From Mactra quadrangularis (Eukaryota; Mollusca; Bivalvia; Venerida; Mactridae), in contig CM046304.1 of the NCBI GenBank assembly GCA_025267735.1, positions 28,151,381 to 28,215,380 of the forward strand: DNA of 64,000 nucleotides, read 5' to 3'. The notes below the pieces were generated by a model. That model was not told where the DNA came from and did no database searches. It saw only the letters and a list, made by a program, of their open reading frames with translations. Made by a program: the position numbers and the translations under genes. This document shows positions 26,701 through 38,958 of the stretch, piece after piece. The stretch's first letter is position 1. The number at the start of each line of letters is the position of its first letter.

Positions 26701-29700
26701 TTCTATGTACTTCATACCTATATATGGTTTTTTGGGGTCACATTAGCTCCTTCAGCAAGTATTTTCCACTTTATTATCATAGGGGGGGCATTTTTTTGCA
26801 ATTTTCTGTGATAATCATCATTTGAAAATGTATAACTTTTTTCACGGCCAAGTTACAACCTTGCTTAAGGTGTCTTTTTACTGCTATTTCTATGTACTAA
26901 TTACCTATATATGGTTTTATGGGGTCACATTAGCTCCTTAATCAAGTATTTTGCACTTTATTATCATAGGGGGGCATTTCTGTGCAATTTTCTGTGAGAA
27001 TCATCATTTTGAAAATGTATAAGTTTTTTCACGGCCAAGGTACAGCCATGCATAAGGTGTCATTTTACTGCTATTTCTATGTACTTCATACCTATATATG
27101 GTTTTTGGGGTCACATTAGCTCCTTCATCAAGTATTTTACACTTCTTTATCATAGGGGGGCATTATTTTGTAATTTTCTGTGAGAATCATCATTAGGAAT
27201 TGATATAACTTTTGTCACGGCCAAGTTACAACCCTGCGTGAGGTGTCATTTTACTGCTATTTCTATGTACTTCTTACCTATATATGGTTTTATGGGGTCA
27301 CATTAGCTCCTTAAGCAAGTATTTTCCACTTTATTATCATAGGGGGTCATTTCTGTGCAATTTTCTGTGAGAGTCTTCATTTTGAAAATGTATAAGTTTT
27401 TTCACGGCCAAGGTACAACTTTGTTTAAGATGTCATTTTACTGCTATTTCTATGTATCACTCACTTATATATGGTTTTATGGGGTCACATTAGCTCCTTC
27501 ATCAAGTATTTTCCACTTTATTATCATAGGGGGGGCATTTCTGTGCAATTTTTTGTGTGAATCATCATTCTGAATTCATATAACTTTTGTCACGGCGAAG
27601 TTACAACCTTGCTTAAGTTTTCATTTTAGTGCTATTTTTATGTGTTACTCATTTATATCTGGTTTTATGGGGTCACATTAGCTCCTTAAGCAAGTATTTT
27701 ACACTTCATTATCATAAGGGGGCATTATTTTGCAATTTTCTGTGAGAATCATCATTTTAAAAATGTATAAGTTTTTTCACGGCCAAGGTACAACCTTGCT
27801 TAAGATGTCATTTTACTGCTATTTCTATGTATTACTTACTTATGGTTTTATGGGGTCACATTAGTTCCTTCATCAAGTATTTTCCACTTCTATATCATAG
27901 GGGGGCATTATTTTGTAATTTTCTGTGTGAATCATCATTATGAATTCATATCACTTTTGTCACGGCCAAGTTACAACCTTGCTTAAGGTGTCATTTTACT
28001 GCTATTTCTATGTATAACTTGCTTATATATGGTTTTATGGGGTCACATTAGCTCTTTCATCAAATATTTTACACTTCATTATCATAAGGGGGCATTATTT
28101 TGCAATTTTCTGTGATAATCATCATTATGAATTCATATAACTTTTGTCACGGCCAAGTAACAACCTTGTATCAGGTGTCATTTTACTGCTATTTCTATGT
28201 ACTTCATACCTATATATGGTTTTATGGGGTCACATTAGCTCCTTAATCAAGTATTTTGCACTTTATTATCATAGGGGGGCATTTCTGTGCAATTTTCAGT
28301 GTGAATCATCATTTTGAAAAGATATAACTTTTGTCACGGCCAAGTTACAACCTTGCTTGAGGTGTCATTTCACTGCTATTTCTATGTACTTTTTACCTAT
28401 ATATGGTTTTATGGGGTCACATTAGCTCCTTAAGCAAGTATTTTCCACTTATTATCATAGGGGGTCATTCCTGTGCAATATTCTGTAAGAGTCTTCATTT
28501 TGGAAAATGTATAAGTTTTTTCACGGCCAAGGTACAACTTTGCTTAAGATGTCATTTTACTGCTATTTCTATGTATTACTCACTTATATATGGTTTTATG
28601 GGGTCACATTAGCTCCTTCATCAAGTATTTTCCACTTTATTATGATAGGGGGGCATTTCTGTGCAATTTTTTGTGTGAATCATCATTCTGAATTCATATA
28701 ACTTTTGTCACGGCCAAGTTACAACCTTGCTTAAGGTGTCATTTTACTGCTATTTTTTTGTATTACTCACTTATATATGTTTTAAGGGGTCACATTAGCT
28801 CCTTAAGCATGTATTTTACACTTCATTATCATAAGGGGGCATTATTTTGTAATTTCTGTGAGAATCTTCATTTTGAAAAGATTAACATTTGTCACGGCCA
28901 GTTACAAACTTGCTTGAGGTGTCTTTTCACTGCTTTTTCTATGTACTTCTTACCTATATATGGTTTTATGGGGTCACATTAGCTCCCTTAATCAAGTATT
29001 TTCCACTTTATTATCATAGGGGGTCATTTCTGTACAATTTCTGTAAGAGTCTTCATTTTGAAAATGTATAAGTTTTTTCACGGCCAAGGTACAACTTTGC
29101 TTAAGATGTCATTTTACTAGCCTAATTCTATGTATTACTCACTTATATATGGTTTTATGGGGTCACATTTGCTCCTTCATCAAGTATTTTTCCACTTTAT
29201 TACATAGGGGGGCATTTCTGTGCAATTTTTGTGTGAATCATCATTCTGAATTCATATAACTTTTGTCACGGCCAAGTTACAACCTTGCTTAAGGTGTCTT
29301 TTTACTGCTATTTCTAAGTATTACTCACTTATATATGGTTTTATGGGGTCACATTAGCTCCTTAAGCAAGTATTTTACCCTTCATTATCATAAGGGGGCA
29401 TTATTTTGCAATTTTCTGTGAGAATCTTCATTTTAAAAATGTATAAGTTTTTTCACGGCCAAGGTACAACCTTACTTAAGATGTAATTTTACTGCTATTT
29501 CTATGTATTACTTACTTATATATGGTTTTATGGGGTCACATTAGCTCCTTCATCAAGTATTTTCCACTTTATTATCACCAGGGGGCATTTCTGTGCAATT
29601 TTCTGTGTGAATCATCATTATGAATTCCTATCACTTTTGTCACGGCCAAGTTACAACCTTGCTTAAGGTGTCATTTTACTGCTATTTCTATGTATTACTT

Positions 29701-30560
29701 ACTTATATATGGTTTTATGGGGTCACCCTAGCTCTTTCATCAAGTATTTTACACTTCATTATCATAAGGGGGCATTATTTTGCAATTTTCTGTGATAATC
29801 ATCATTATGAATTCATATAACTTTTGTCACAGCCAAGTTACAACCTTGCATTAGGTGTCATTTTACTGCTATTTCTATGTACTTCATACCTATATATGGT
29901 TTTATTGGGGTCACATTAGCTCCTTCATCAAGTATTTCCACTTTATTATCATAGGGGGGCATTTCTGTGCAATTTTCTGTGATAATCATCATTTGAAAAT
30001 GTATAACTTTTTTCACGGCCATGGTACAACCTTGCTTAAGGTGTTATTTTACTGCTATTTCTATGTACTTCATACCTATATATGGTTTTATGGGGTCACA
30101 TTAGCTTCTTCATCAAGTAATTTTACACTTCTATATCATAGGGGGGGGGGGGGGCATTTTTTTGTAATTTTCTGTGAGAATCATCATTAGGAATTGATAT
30201 AACTTTTGTCACGGCCAAGTTACAACCTTGTGTGAAGTGTCATTTTACTGCTATTTCTATGTACTTCTTACCTATATATGGTTTTATGGGGTCACATTAG
30301 CTCCTTCATCAAGTATTTTCCACTTTATAATCATACGGGGGGGGGGGGGCTTTTTTGCAATTTTTTGTGATAATCACCATTTTGAAAATAAAATGTATTA
30401 CTTTTTTCACAGCTAAGGTACAACCTTTTTTAAGGTGTCATTTTACTGCTATTTCTATGTACTTCATACCTATATATGGTTTTATGGGGTCACATTAGCT
30501 CCTTTATCAAGTATTTTGCACTTCATTATCATAGGGGGGTATTATTTTGCAATTTTCTGT
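23754..30560 (+). repeat. ~187-bp satellite array 2 (about 36 units), inverted relative to array 1
   Basis: The reverse complement of the array 1 unit: 'ggggtcacattagctcctt', 'gtattttccactttattatc', a G-run, 'caattttctgtgagaatcat', 'cacggccaaggtacaacc', 'ggtgtcattttactgctatt'. Period is ~187 bp. The G-run after 'atcata' varies from about 4 to 14 bases between units and is longest near 30137 and 30337. Short plus-strand ORFs (60-111 aa) tile the array and are artefacts of the repeat. It ends near 30560 in 'gataatcatcatt'. Confidence 0.9.
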
Positions 30561-30744
30561 GATAATCATCATTAAAAAAATATATCCTACAGAATCATAT
30601 GTTTTGTAATATTTTCTGGTCAACTTAATAAAGAATAAGCTTATTTTAACTAAACCGTGTGAAGCCGTAAGAATTATAGTGGTGTTTAACCCTGGCAGTA
30701 TACCGGAAATGGAACTAGTGTACACAGTCACCGGTCATCAGGCG

Positions 30745-30815
30745 GGGTAACTCCTTCTTATCGGTCGATGAAAATTATTGGTCGATGTTATTGGTCGCTA
30801 GCTTGTGCTCAGTTG
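30745..30815 (-). repeat. Right subterminal CGACCAATA iterons
   Basis: The reverse complement of this segment reads 'gagcacaagctagcgacc' followed by three (G/T)CGACC(A/G)ATA motifs, matching the left subterminal block at 14660-14780. In contrast to the left side, this block lies 2.9 kb inside the right TIR, with the third array between them. Confidence 0.55.
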
Positions 30816-31039
30816 ATAAAACGTGTATTCGGGTGGTCATTCAGTTAAAGCCGCGGCGGGCCCCTATTCATGTGGTATTCTAATATCAAGGGACTCAGAG
30901 GACCCAACAACTACATCAAAATCTGTTTTGTTTCGTGAGCAAAGTTGAAACGCATGCAAAAGCTCGATACAAAATCGTGTAGACATTGTGTTTGAAAGGA
31001 CTGCTTAAAAAATTAAAGTCTAACACAATATTTTCAATC

Positions 31040-33400
31040 GTTGGAGTTTTAAGTCTTTCTGGGCCGAAAAAATTGATATGAATGGTACACAGGTATTGAA
31101 TAAAGTTTTAAGTATAAAAATCAGAATAAATACCCCGAATGCAGTGTATACAGTAACTCTTTACGAACTTGAACGGAAAATTGCAAATCTGCAAAATTTT
31201 AGTAAAATTGGTAAAGAGTTTTCGTTTGGCAAAAATAGTATAATTATGGGACTCAGGTTCTAAAAAAAACGATAAATATTAGAATAATGAGAAGAAGAAG
31301 AAGAAAAATAATGAGCTTGAATAAAGTGTATACAAATTAAACCTCTTTGCAAACTTGAACGGAAAATTGCAAATCTGCAATATTTCTAGTAAAATCGGTA
31401 AAGAGTTTTCGAATGGCATAAAATGAAATAATTATGGAACCCAGGTACTAAAAGAAAAACTTTCTAGATGAATATCTATATAAAATAAGAAACCAAACTA
31501 GACTCTAGATGTGTGCATAAATCAAATTCAAAATTCAACAAAAATTGCAACCCCTTTAAAGGTTAAATCTTAAAGAGTTCTTGTTTGTGTATAAAGTTTT
31601 TAGTGGACATTTTTTTAGTTAAATGTATGGAACACGGGCACTAAAAATGGTTTGTTCATAAAAATCTGAACTTTGAAACCTTATGAAGATGTATAAAAAA
31701 CTCTTTACCAATTTCAACTGAAATTTCAAAAAACGACCGCTTTAAGGTAAAATCTACAAAGAGTTTTTATTTATGTATTTTATTTAAAAGTGTTTTTCAG
31801 TGGGCAAAAAACTTTAATTCTTTCGAGTTTAATGTCTTTCTGGACCTAAAATGGTGTGTTTGGGACACGACTACTTAAAACATTGTACTTAGGAACATCG
31901 TGAAGATGTTAAAAAAACTCTTTGTAAATTAACTTTGGAATGGTAACAAAGTACCGATTTAAGGTTAAAAATGTAAAGAGTTTTTGTTCATGTCTTTAAG
32001 TGGACAAAAACTTTAGACCCTTGAGTTTAATGTCTTTCATGGTCCTAAATTACGTATTTGGGACATGGGTACAAAAAATTGTGCTTAGAAACTTATGAGG
32101 ATGTATTAAAAAACTCTTTGCGAATTTCAACTTAAAATGCAAAAAAATACCGCTTAAAAGTAAAATCTACAAAGAGTTCTTATTCATGTATAAAGAGTTT
32201 TTCAGTGGGTAAAAACTATTAATCTTTTGACTTTAATGTCTTTCATGACCTAAAATGATGTGTTTGGGACATGACTAATTAAAAAATTGTACTTATAGAA
32301 ACATCATGAAGATGTTTAAAAAAACTCTTTGTAAATTTACACTGGAATGGTAAAAAAATACCGATTTAAGGTTAGAAATGTAAAGAGCTTTTGTTCATGT
32401 CTTTTCAGTGGACAAAAACTTTAGATCCTTGAGATTAGCCTTTCTGTGCCTTGAATTATGTGTTTGGGACACGGGTACTAACAAATTGTGCTTAGAAACC
32501 TAATTCAAATGTATAAAAACACTATTTACGAATTACAACTGAATTTGCAAAAAACGACTGCTTAAAGTTAAAATTTACAAAGAGTTTGTGTTCATGTTTA
32601 AAATGTTTTTCACTGGGCTTCACGGTAACCCTAAGAATTTTACTTAAAAACCTCATAAAGATTTTTTTAAAAACTCTTTATAAATTTCATCTGAAATTGC
32701 AATAAACGAACTCTCTTAGGTTAAATCTGTAAAGAGTTTGTGTTCATATCTTTTCAGTGGACAAAAAACTTTAGATCCTTGAGTTTAATGTCTTTCTGGG
32801 CCTTAAATTATGTGTTTGGGACATGGGTTCTAAAAGAATGTGCTTAGAAAGTAGAAACCTTATGAATATGTATAAAAAACTCTTTATAAATTCCACCTGA
32901 AATTGCAAAAAAAAAACCGTACTCTCTAAGGTTAAATCTGCAAATAGTTTGCGTTCATGCATTAAGTGTTTCCAGTTGACAAAAAACTGTAGGTCTTAAG
33001 AGTTTAATGTCTTTATGGAACTTAAATGATTTGTATGGAAGACAGGTACATGTACCAAAAAAGAAGTCTGTACATGAAAAATGAGGAATCAGAACCCTTA
33101 ATGACGAAGTATAAGAAATAGGCCTACTTTAGGGCCTACAATTTTTTACAGAATTCCAAAAACGAACCATATTAGGTAAAATCCATAGAGTAAAAAAACG
33201 TATAAAGTTATTTGTGGACATGTGGACAAAATATCTTCACAAACGTGAACGAAAATTGCCTAAGATAGGCCTACGACGGCATAAAAATTTTAAGCCTGTA
33301 TAAAATCTAATATTTTTGGTAAAATTCGTAAATGTATTCGTACATGAATAAAGTAAGTTCTCACGGAACAAAACAACATCTGATCGTAAGATTCCAAAGC
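31040..33400. repeat. Third, degenerate tandem array of ~190-220-bp units
   Basis: Landmark 'tttaatgtctttctgggcct' recurs at about 31040, 31831, 32027, 32236, 32427, 32787 and 33007, giving 190-220 bp steps with some deleted units. Each unit carries 'aaaactctttacgaatttcaac' and then, ~60 bases later, 'ctacaaagagtttttgttcatg', i.e. an inverted pair around AACTCTTTA/TAAAGAGTT. The same AAAGAGTT core forms the inner end of the 50-bp TIRs. Units are much more diverged than the 187-bp satellite. No gene is seen. Confidence 0.75.
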
Positions 33401-33685
33401 TTTTTAAGGGTCTTTTTAATCGATTTCAGTAAAAAAGGAACAACAATTCTCAAAAGGTGATTAATATAGAAGCGTACTCGGTAGCACTAAACCGTAACCT
33501 TTTGATGTGGCGTATTGATTTCTTGTGGGTGGTCACTAAGCCAAAGGACACTAAATAGTTCTATTTTTGAGGATAAAATTTTTTTTTGACAATAAACATT
33601 TCCGGGTTTAAACCCTTCATTTTATAATTAAAGTTATATTTCCCTGCGAAAAATTATAAAACAACCTCTCATGCTGTTATACACC

Positions 33686-33735
33686 AACTCTTTACCAGTC
33701 AGCTTGGGTAAACTGTTTACGAAAAAACGCATCCC
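33686..33735 (-). repeat. Right terminal inverted repeat of giant element
   Basis: Reverse complement of 14501-14550 with one mismatch. It begins AACTCTTTACCAGTCAGC and ends CGCATCCC. Outside it unrelated sequence starts at 33736. Confidence 0.85.
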
Positions 33736-35324
33736 GACCTGTACGCTGTAGTTCACGAACGATAACTCTGTGTTAAATTGTTATCTGTTTTGGAAATGGA
33801 CAGGCAAGCTGGTAAATATTAATTTACTTAAAACTTTGTTTGTTTAAAATGTTGATTTTTATATTGATAGCTCTACTTATGAATTTCTTATAAAATGTGG
33901 CTGTAATTTTTCTAATCATCATTGGATTTGGCATTTATTCCAAATTTGTAAATTTATTACTCAGAAAATAACCATTTTTACTAGCAATGCTACATGATTT
34001 TTTTTAAATAAATAATTTTTATAAAATTAATAGATTCATGGAAAGGTAAAACACTTATAGTGTAAACCCAGCAATTTTAATAAATTTTATACAAAAAATA
34101 TCAAATAGAAAATCAAAGCACTACTGGAGTGCAGGAGGAACGATGTCCTGGAGTCGTATTCAATATTGATCTAAGACTGTCCTTATCCTTAAATACCCTG
34201 TCAGAATCTTAAGATTGTCCTTAACTTGTGCTTAATCTTAGAATTTCACTTAAGGCTAGAAAAATCTAAGATTTTGCGTAAGGCTGACCTTGAATTTTAA
34301 GGAAGCGTCTAACCAGCCTTAAATACAATCTTAATTTTACTAACCTTTTCAAAACATCGCTATTTTTGCCATATTTTTCAAAGATCGTCTTCAGTTCACA
34401 GCAGATATAGTCAGTAAGTATTCATCATTATATATTTATTAATATAAAACACAAACAAGTGTTGTACACTCAATAATTATGTGATTAATAAAAGTCTTCA
34501 GTCGCCCCTGTTCTGGTCAGCCCAAAGAAATCATCCTCAACAAGATTATTGCATATTTTCTTACTAATTGGGGTGAAAGTTTGCCACTAAGTGCCGCTTG
34601 AACCGCACTAGCATTACACAATAATTTCGATTGAATGGTCTCCCCTTATATATAGGTGAAGGTCGTCTCAAAATGTAATGGTGGAGCAGCGTTCGTTGCC
34701 TAAAATTTAATGCTGTTTCGGCGTATTGTATTGTCGGAAGAGTAATGTATTGGATGGATAATCTTTCACCTTGTGCAATAATTGATTCTATGCATTGATC
34801 AATCTATTACATACTATGGCATTTGTGGAAATTGTTGATATGAAATAATGACCCCGGAAATATATATGTTTCTGTTTCGGATACAACTCAATTCGGACGA
34901 CATTGTTCAAGATGAACCATAAAGACTGTCTCATTACACGATGTTGCGTTGATAGTCTGTGTATATAAACCAGCTACCAACCAATTGATTGTGGTGAAGT
35001 CAGTTATTTTCTCCAAGTTTGCAAGAAACTCACTGAACATGAATGTATGACAATGATGAGTGACTGATGAAAATGTCGTAATATTGTAAGCTTTTATATG
35101 AATGTAAGTGGTGTTGATGTTTGGTAAGTTTTATCCAGGATTTATGAAACAGAGGTTTGTAACCATGTAAATTAATATCAGATTTTATTGACATGATATT
35201 TACTTTTTATCATTTTGATACTTAATATACTCATATACATGGAAATGTCATCTTTTTAAATCACAAAAAATTCCATTGTCTGTGTATCATTTTGATAATA
35301 TACTGACCCTGCAGTCAGGATATT
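33736..35324. other. 5' flank of the HARBI1-like gene
   Basis: Contains a repeat-like block at ~34145-34330 rich in 'cttaagattgtccttaac' and 'aatcttaa' motifs. It begins 'gagtcgtattcaatattgat', which looks like the end of a dispersed DNA element, but no partner end was found. A short 'atggacaggcaagctg|gtaaat' segment at ~33796 looks like a start plus donor, but its phase does not fit the HARBI1 frame. A non-coding first exon is likely somewhere here and cannot be placed. Confidence 0.3.
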
Positions 35325-35570
35325 TATGCATCTTTGCTCATTTTGAATAAGTTGTAGGTGATTGAATGCATTGCTTTTGAACTGACAGTGTAATTTATAT
35401 TTTTAATTAAAAATATTGACTAGAACTAACATGGCATGAGAATCTTCACTCAATCAGATCAACCCTGAAAGGAAACTCATGGGTGTATATTGACCATTAT
35501 GATATTAAATGCATTCACTGTATAAAATATGCATGTCATAACTAGAGAGAAAAACGAGCAATATATCCTG
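35325..35570. mobile_element. MITE copy F, degenerate
   Basis: Shares the internal landmarks of the family ('gaatgcattg', 'ttgactagaac', 'gaaactcatgggtgtat', 'gcattcactg') and the right end 'gagagaaaaacgagcaata', with many substitutions. It lies 160 bp upstream of the HARBI1-like coding start. Confidence 0.5.
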
Positions 35571-35729
35571 TTATAGCTGGCTACAACATTGAAATTTCTA
35601 TTAAGTCTCTGATTTTAAATCAATGTTATTGATAGTCCCTGGTTTTATGAACTAATGCCATATGTGATTGTTTATTCATTTAATAAAAAGGAGTGACTAT
35701 TAAACCACAGTTTTTATTATCTTTAGATT

Positions 35730-38137
35730 ATGATTCGTCCACCATACTTAGATAGTATGACTGAGAGAGAAGTAATGGACAGGTATAGATTTACTAAAGA
35801 TGGTTTGCAGTACCTTGAAGACTTGATTGGTCCTAAGATTCAACCCATAGTTCCTAGGAATCATGCCCTCTCTGCTCGGCAGAAAATTCTTATTACCTTA
35901 AGATACTTGGCAACTGGGCCTATCCAATTGAATGATGGCGACCTACATGGTTGTAGCCAACCAACTGTGTCAAGGGTGTTGACAGAAGTCATCGAAGCTT
36001 TATCTTCCGAGGAGATGCTCCGAAGATTCATAAAATTTCCAACATCAGAAGCAGATTGTTATAGTTCAAGCATTCAGATGCAAGGATTTTCAAATTTTCC
36101 AAGTGTTATTGGTGCAATTGATGGCACTCATGTGCACATCATTGCACCTAAGGAGCAGGAAGATCTTTATGTAAACAGGAAGGGTCGGCATAGTATAAAC
36201 ATCCAAGTTGTTTTTGATGGATTTTACAAAATTTCAAATGTTGTAGCTAGATGGCCCGGTTCTGTCCACGATAGTAGGATGATGAGAGAGAGTGGACTCT
36301 TCAGAATGTTTGAAGATGGTATTGTGCCAGGAGGTTATCATTTGTTAGGTGATAGTGGGTATGGTGGAAGGAGGTGGCTGTTGACGCCATATCTTGATCC
36401 TCAAACACAAGCACAGTCTCTATACAACAGGTATTTAATTTCATTTTAGTGGTTACTAAATTGCATCTAAAACTAAGATTATGGCAATTAGAACAAATGC
36501 AATAATATTTTAACATTAAAAAAACTGAAAACAGTGAATACTTTTTAATTAAACACTAAAATTTATGTGACAACGACCGTATGAATTATTATACCCCCGC
36601 TTCGAATAAGAAGGGGGTATACAGTTTTACCCTTGTCCTTGCGTACGTCCGTCCGTTACAAATTTTCTGTCGCAGTTTTCTCAGGAACTATAACATGCAG
36701 CAGCCTAATACTTTGCATATTGCTTCATCCCATAGTCCCATGTGGTGTAAAGCGATTTCATGCTCCTTGCTCATCTACTTCATGTTTGTCACATATTTTT
36801 AAATTTTGGTGGGGGTATCACTAGTGAGCATTAGCTCACAGGTTTACTTTTTTTCATAACTAAGCTCCAAGATTGATGACCTTTATTGAACTAATGATAT
36901 CTTTATCATTACGCTTTCTTGTTACCAAATGGGCTCGCCTGAATACTTTAAAAAACAAAATGTTTGAATTGTGTTGTACCATTTTAGCGTTCAACATTAA
37001 AGGTCCAACTTTTGTTCACTCTACATTTTGGTTTGGACATGCAGTTGCTTTAATCAAATTTAAATGCAGTGTTATAATTGACATTACTTTGGTTTATCTC
37101 ATTGTTATCGTAAGTAATATCTTTTTTTTTTCAGAAGTCACAAAATAACAAGAGCCCTGGTAGAGAGAGGGATAGGACAGTTAAAACGGAGGTTTGGTGT
37201 ATTGCATAGACAAATTAACATGCAACTGTATAAAGTTTGCAGGTACAATAATTGATTTGTATACTTAATCATTTTTCTATTTCATTTATAATAATTAATA
37301 AAGTGTAATAAGAGTGTATGGACTCTACCCTGGAAGAATTCTATTACATTGCCTTAAGTAGTGTACAACTGTGATACTTAATTTTTGTTTTCTAAGTGTC
37401 AGTATCCTATAAACTTGACAATGAATTTCAAGCATCAAAGTCAAATTTTAGTTTGTTTGCCTATTCATATGAATTAACCTTAACATGTAAATTTAAATTT
37501 GATTTTCCCTTTGGCATGTAATGTTATAATATTGCTCTCTATCAGGAGCAGTCTTCGAATTTAGCCACCAGACTGAAGACCGAGTCCATCTAAATCACTG
37601 ACGGTCTGGTTAAAATATACAGATCACAAGACAGACTGTCTGGTGGAAATTTCAATAGCAATATAACTAAAAATGCATAATCAATCCATAAAACTTGCAG
37701 ATGCAAGTAAGTCAAGCAATTCTGCATTCAATGATTATTATATATTATCATATATGAGATAGAAACATAAGCAGTACAGTCTAAAATAACATATATGTTA
37801 TTTTAGACTGTACAGCTTAACAAAAAATGATTGACTGCAGGAACATAAATCATTGTTAGCTGTTAGTGATGAATTGTGATGTTTATAATTTATCACATAC
37901 TGTAAAACTAATTCAAATTTCAGACTTGTTCTTGCATGCAGTGTTTTACACAACATAGCCAAGATGTTAGCAATGCCTGATGTGGATGATGATTATGAAG
38001 AAGTAGATATGGAAGTTGCTCAAAATGGTCGACAAGGTGGAAATGTAGAAGGTCTTAGATATAGAGACCACTTTGCTGAAACACATTTTGGTAAATGGAT
38101 ACTTTACTTGCCATTATATTATAAAAAATGGTTGTAA
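35730..38137 (+). CDS. HARBI1-like: HARBI1-like nuclease (PIF/Harbinger transposase family), three exons
   Basis: Exons 35730-36430, 37135-37242 and 37924-38137 join in frame through GT-AG introns into 340 aa, close to the ~350 aa of vertebrate HARBI1. An N-terminal region with an HTH-like segment (about residues 70-92, GDLHGCSQPTVSRVLTEV) precedes the DDE_4-type nuclease core. The triad is complete: D131 (GAIDGTH), D208 (LLGDSGYGG) and E244 (LVERGIGQLKRRFG), the last in exon 2. A leucine-rich end with SVLHNIAKM and an acidic stretch follows, then ETHF. The ATG lies 3 nt after an acceptor, so an upstream non-coding or short coding exon is likely. A canonical donor at 38091, directly after ETHF in phase 1, would join the downstream microexons (45518-53331) and give a ~400-aa form instead. 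No Harbinger TIRs were found around it, and the introns suggest a resident host gene. Family call is firm; domestication is inferred. Confidence 0.85.
36589..36842. mobile_element. Short composite repeat in HARBI1-like intron 1
   Basis: Starts with the hairpin 'tatacccccgcttcg' / 'agaagggggtata' and ends with 'ggtgggggtatcactag' and a small perfect hairpin GTGAGC-ATTA-GCTCAC at ~36821-36836. It contains 'gtccgtccgtta'. The terminal hairpin and lack of ORF resemble bivalve non-autonomous repeats. Family name not assigned. Confidence 0.5.
37774..37813. repeat. Perfect 40-bp palindrome with no spacer
   Basis: GTACAGTCTAAAATAACATA followed immediately by its exact reverse complement. It lies in HARBI1-like intron 2, 111 bp before exon 3. 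It has the potential for a hairpin or cruciform; function unknown. Confidence 0.9.
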
Positions 38138-38958
38138 ATAATTTCAGTGCTTATGTTGGAAAATAATGGTTATCGGTTCAATACTAGAATCCCAAGTTTG
38201 CAAGGCTCATTTATTTCTGTCAGTTTCTGAATAAAAAGACAAGACTCATGTAAAATTATAACTTTAACACTGTATTTATTAATTAGTTAACACTTTCCAG
38301 AATTGGTGTATGTACAATTTATTACAACTAGTTATAAAAAAATTACATCATATGGAAATACAAATTATACTATTGCTACATGAATGTGATGTAAAATCTT
38401 TCCAAAAATACTTGTTAATGAGAGGAAAAAATAAAACATTGCCAAAATGTAAAAAGACCTGATTGCTGGAGAGTATTGAGAAATAATATTGACATGAGCA
38501 TTGCAAAAATTTATTTTTTCTTCAGTTAATGGATAAGTTTGTAAACCTTACTGACCTAAATGAATTATGTGTGTAAATTATAACATTTGAGCAGTTTCTT
38601 ATGTATAGAAGATAAAAATTCAGTTTCACCATTTTTATGATACATTAAGCATTGATTAAAATACTTGAATATCAACAGTGAGTATATAAACAATTTAAAA
38701 CTAATTGAATTAACACAATGAATACATAACAGTCAATGTTTTTAACACATAATATTACATTAAGTTATGCATATTTATAAAAAATAAGACATTTCTTAAA
38801 TACAGTATTAATCAAATCATTCATTCATTTGATTTAGAGACAAGTGTTCATATAAAAGAATACATTTATGAATATACTGCAAAATTTAAGTTCATAATTT
38901 GTTCTGTGAACTGCATATGTGTAACATATTTACAAAAGACACATAAAATACATGTTTA
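38138..38958. other. 3' flank between convergent genes
   Basis: AT-rich, with AATAAA-like signals ('ctgaataaaaag' at ~38227 on plus). No exon is recognised. The HARBI1-like gene and the minus-strand gene converge here. Confidence 0.35.

Larger units (their letters stand above)
14501..33735. mobile_element. Putative 19.2 kb non-autonomous TIR element carrying opposed satellite arrays
   Basis: 14501-14550 and 33686-33735 form a terminal inverted repeat of 50 bp with one mismatch, beginning GGGATGCGTTTTTTCG. Inside it, iterated CGACCAATA motifs occur near both ends in inverted orientation, followed by a ~187-bp satellite array pointing one way (15.0-19.9 kb), a spacer, and a larger array pointing the other way (23.75-30.56 kb). 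A third array of ~200-bp units fills 31.0-33.4 kb on the right side only. No transposase or other long ORF is present, so mobilisation would need a partner. No clear target-site duplication abuts the TIRs (left flank ends 'tttttac', right flank starts 'gacctg'). An alternative is an old inversion-bearing satellite block whose ends share a dispersed repeat. The size and the near-perfect TIR favour one element. Confidence 0.6.

Noticed and set aside
23976..30416. The same family of ORFs on the plus strand
   Set aside because: Array 2 is the inverted satellite. Same reasoning as for array 1.
15010..30560. CRISPR-like regular spacing
   Set aside because: The repeats are contiguous ~187-bp units without unique spacers, in a eukaryotic genome.
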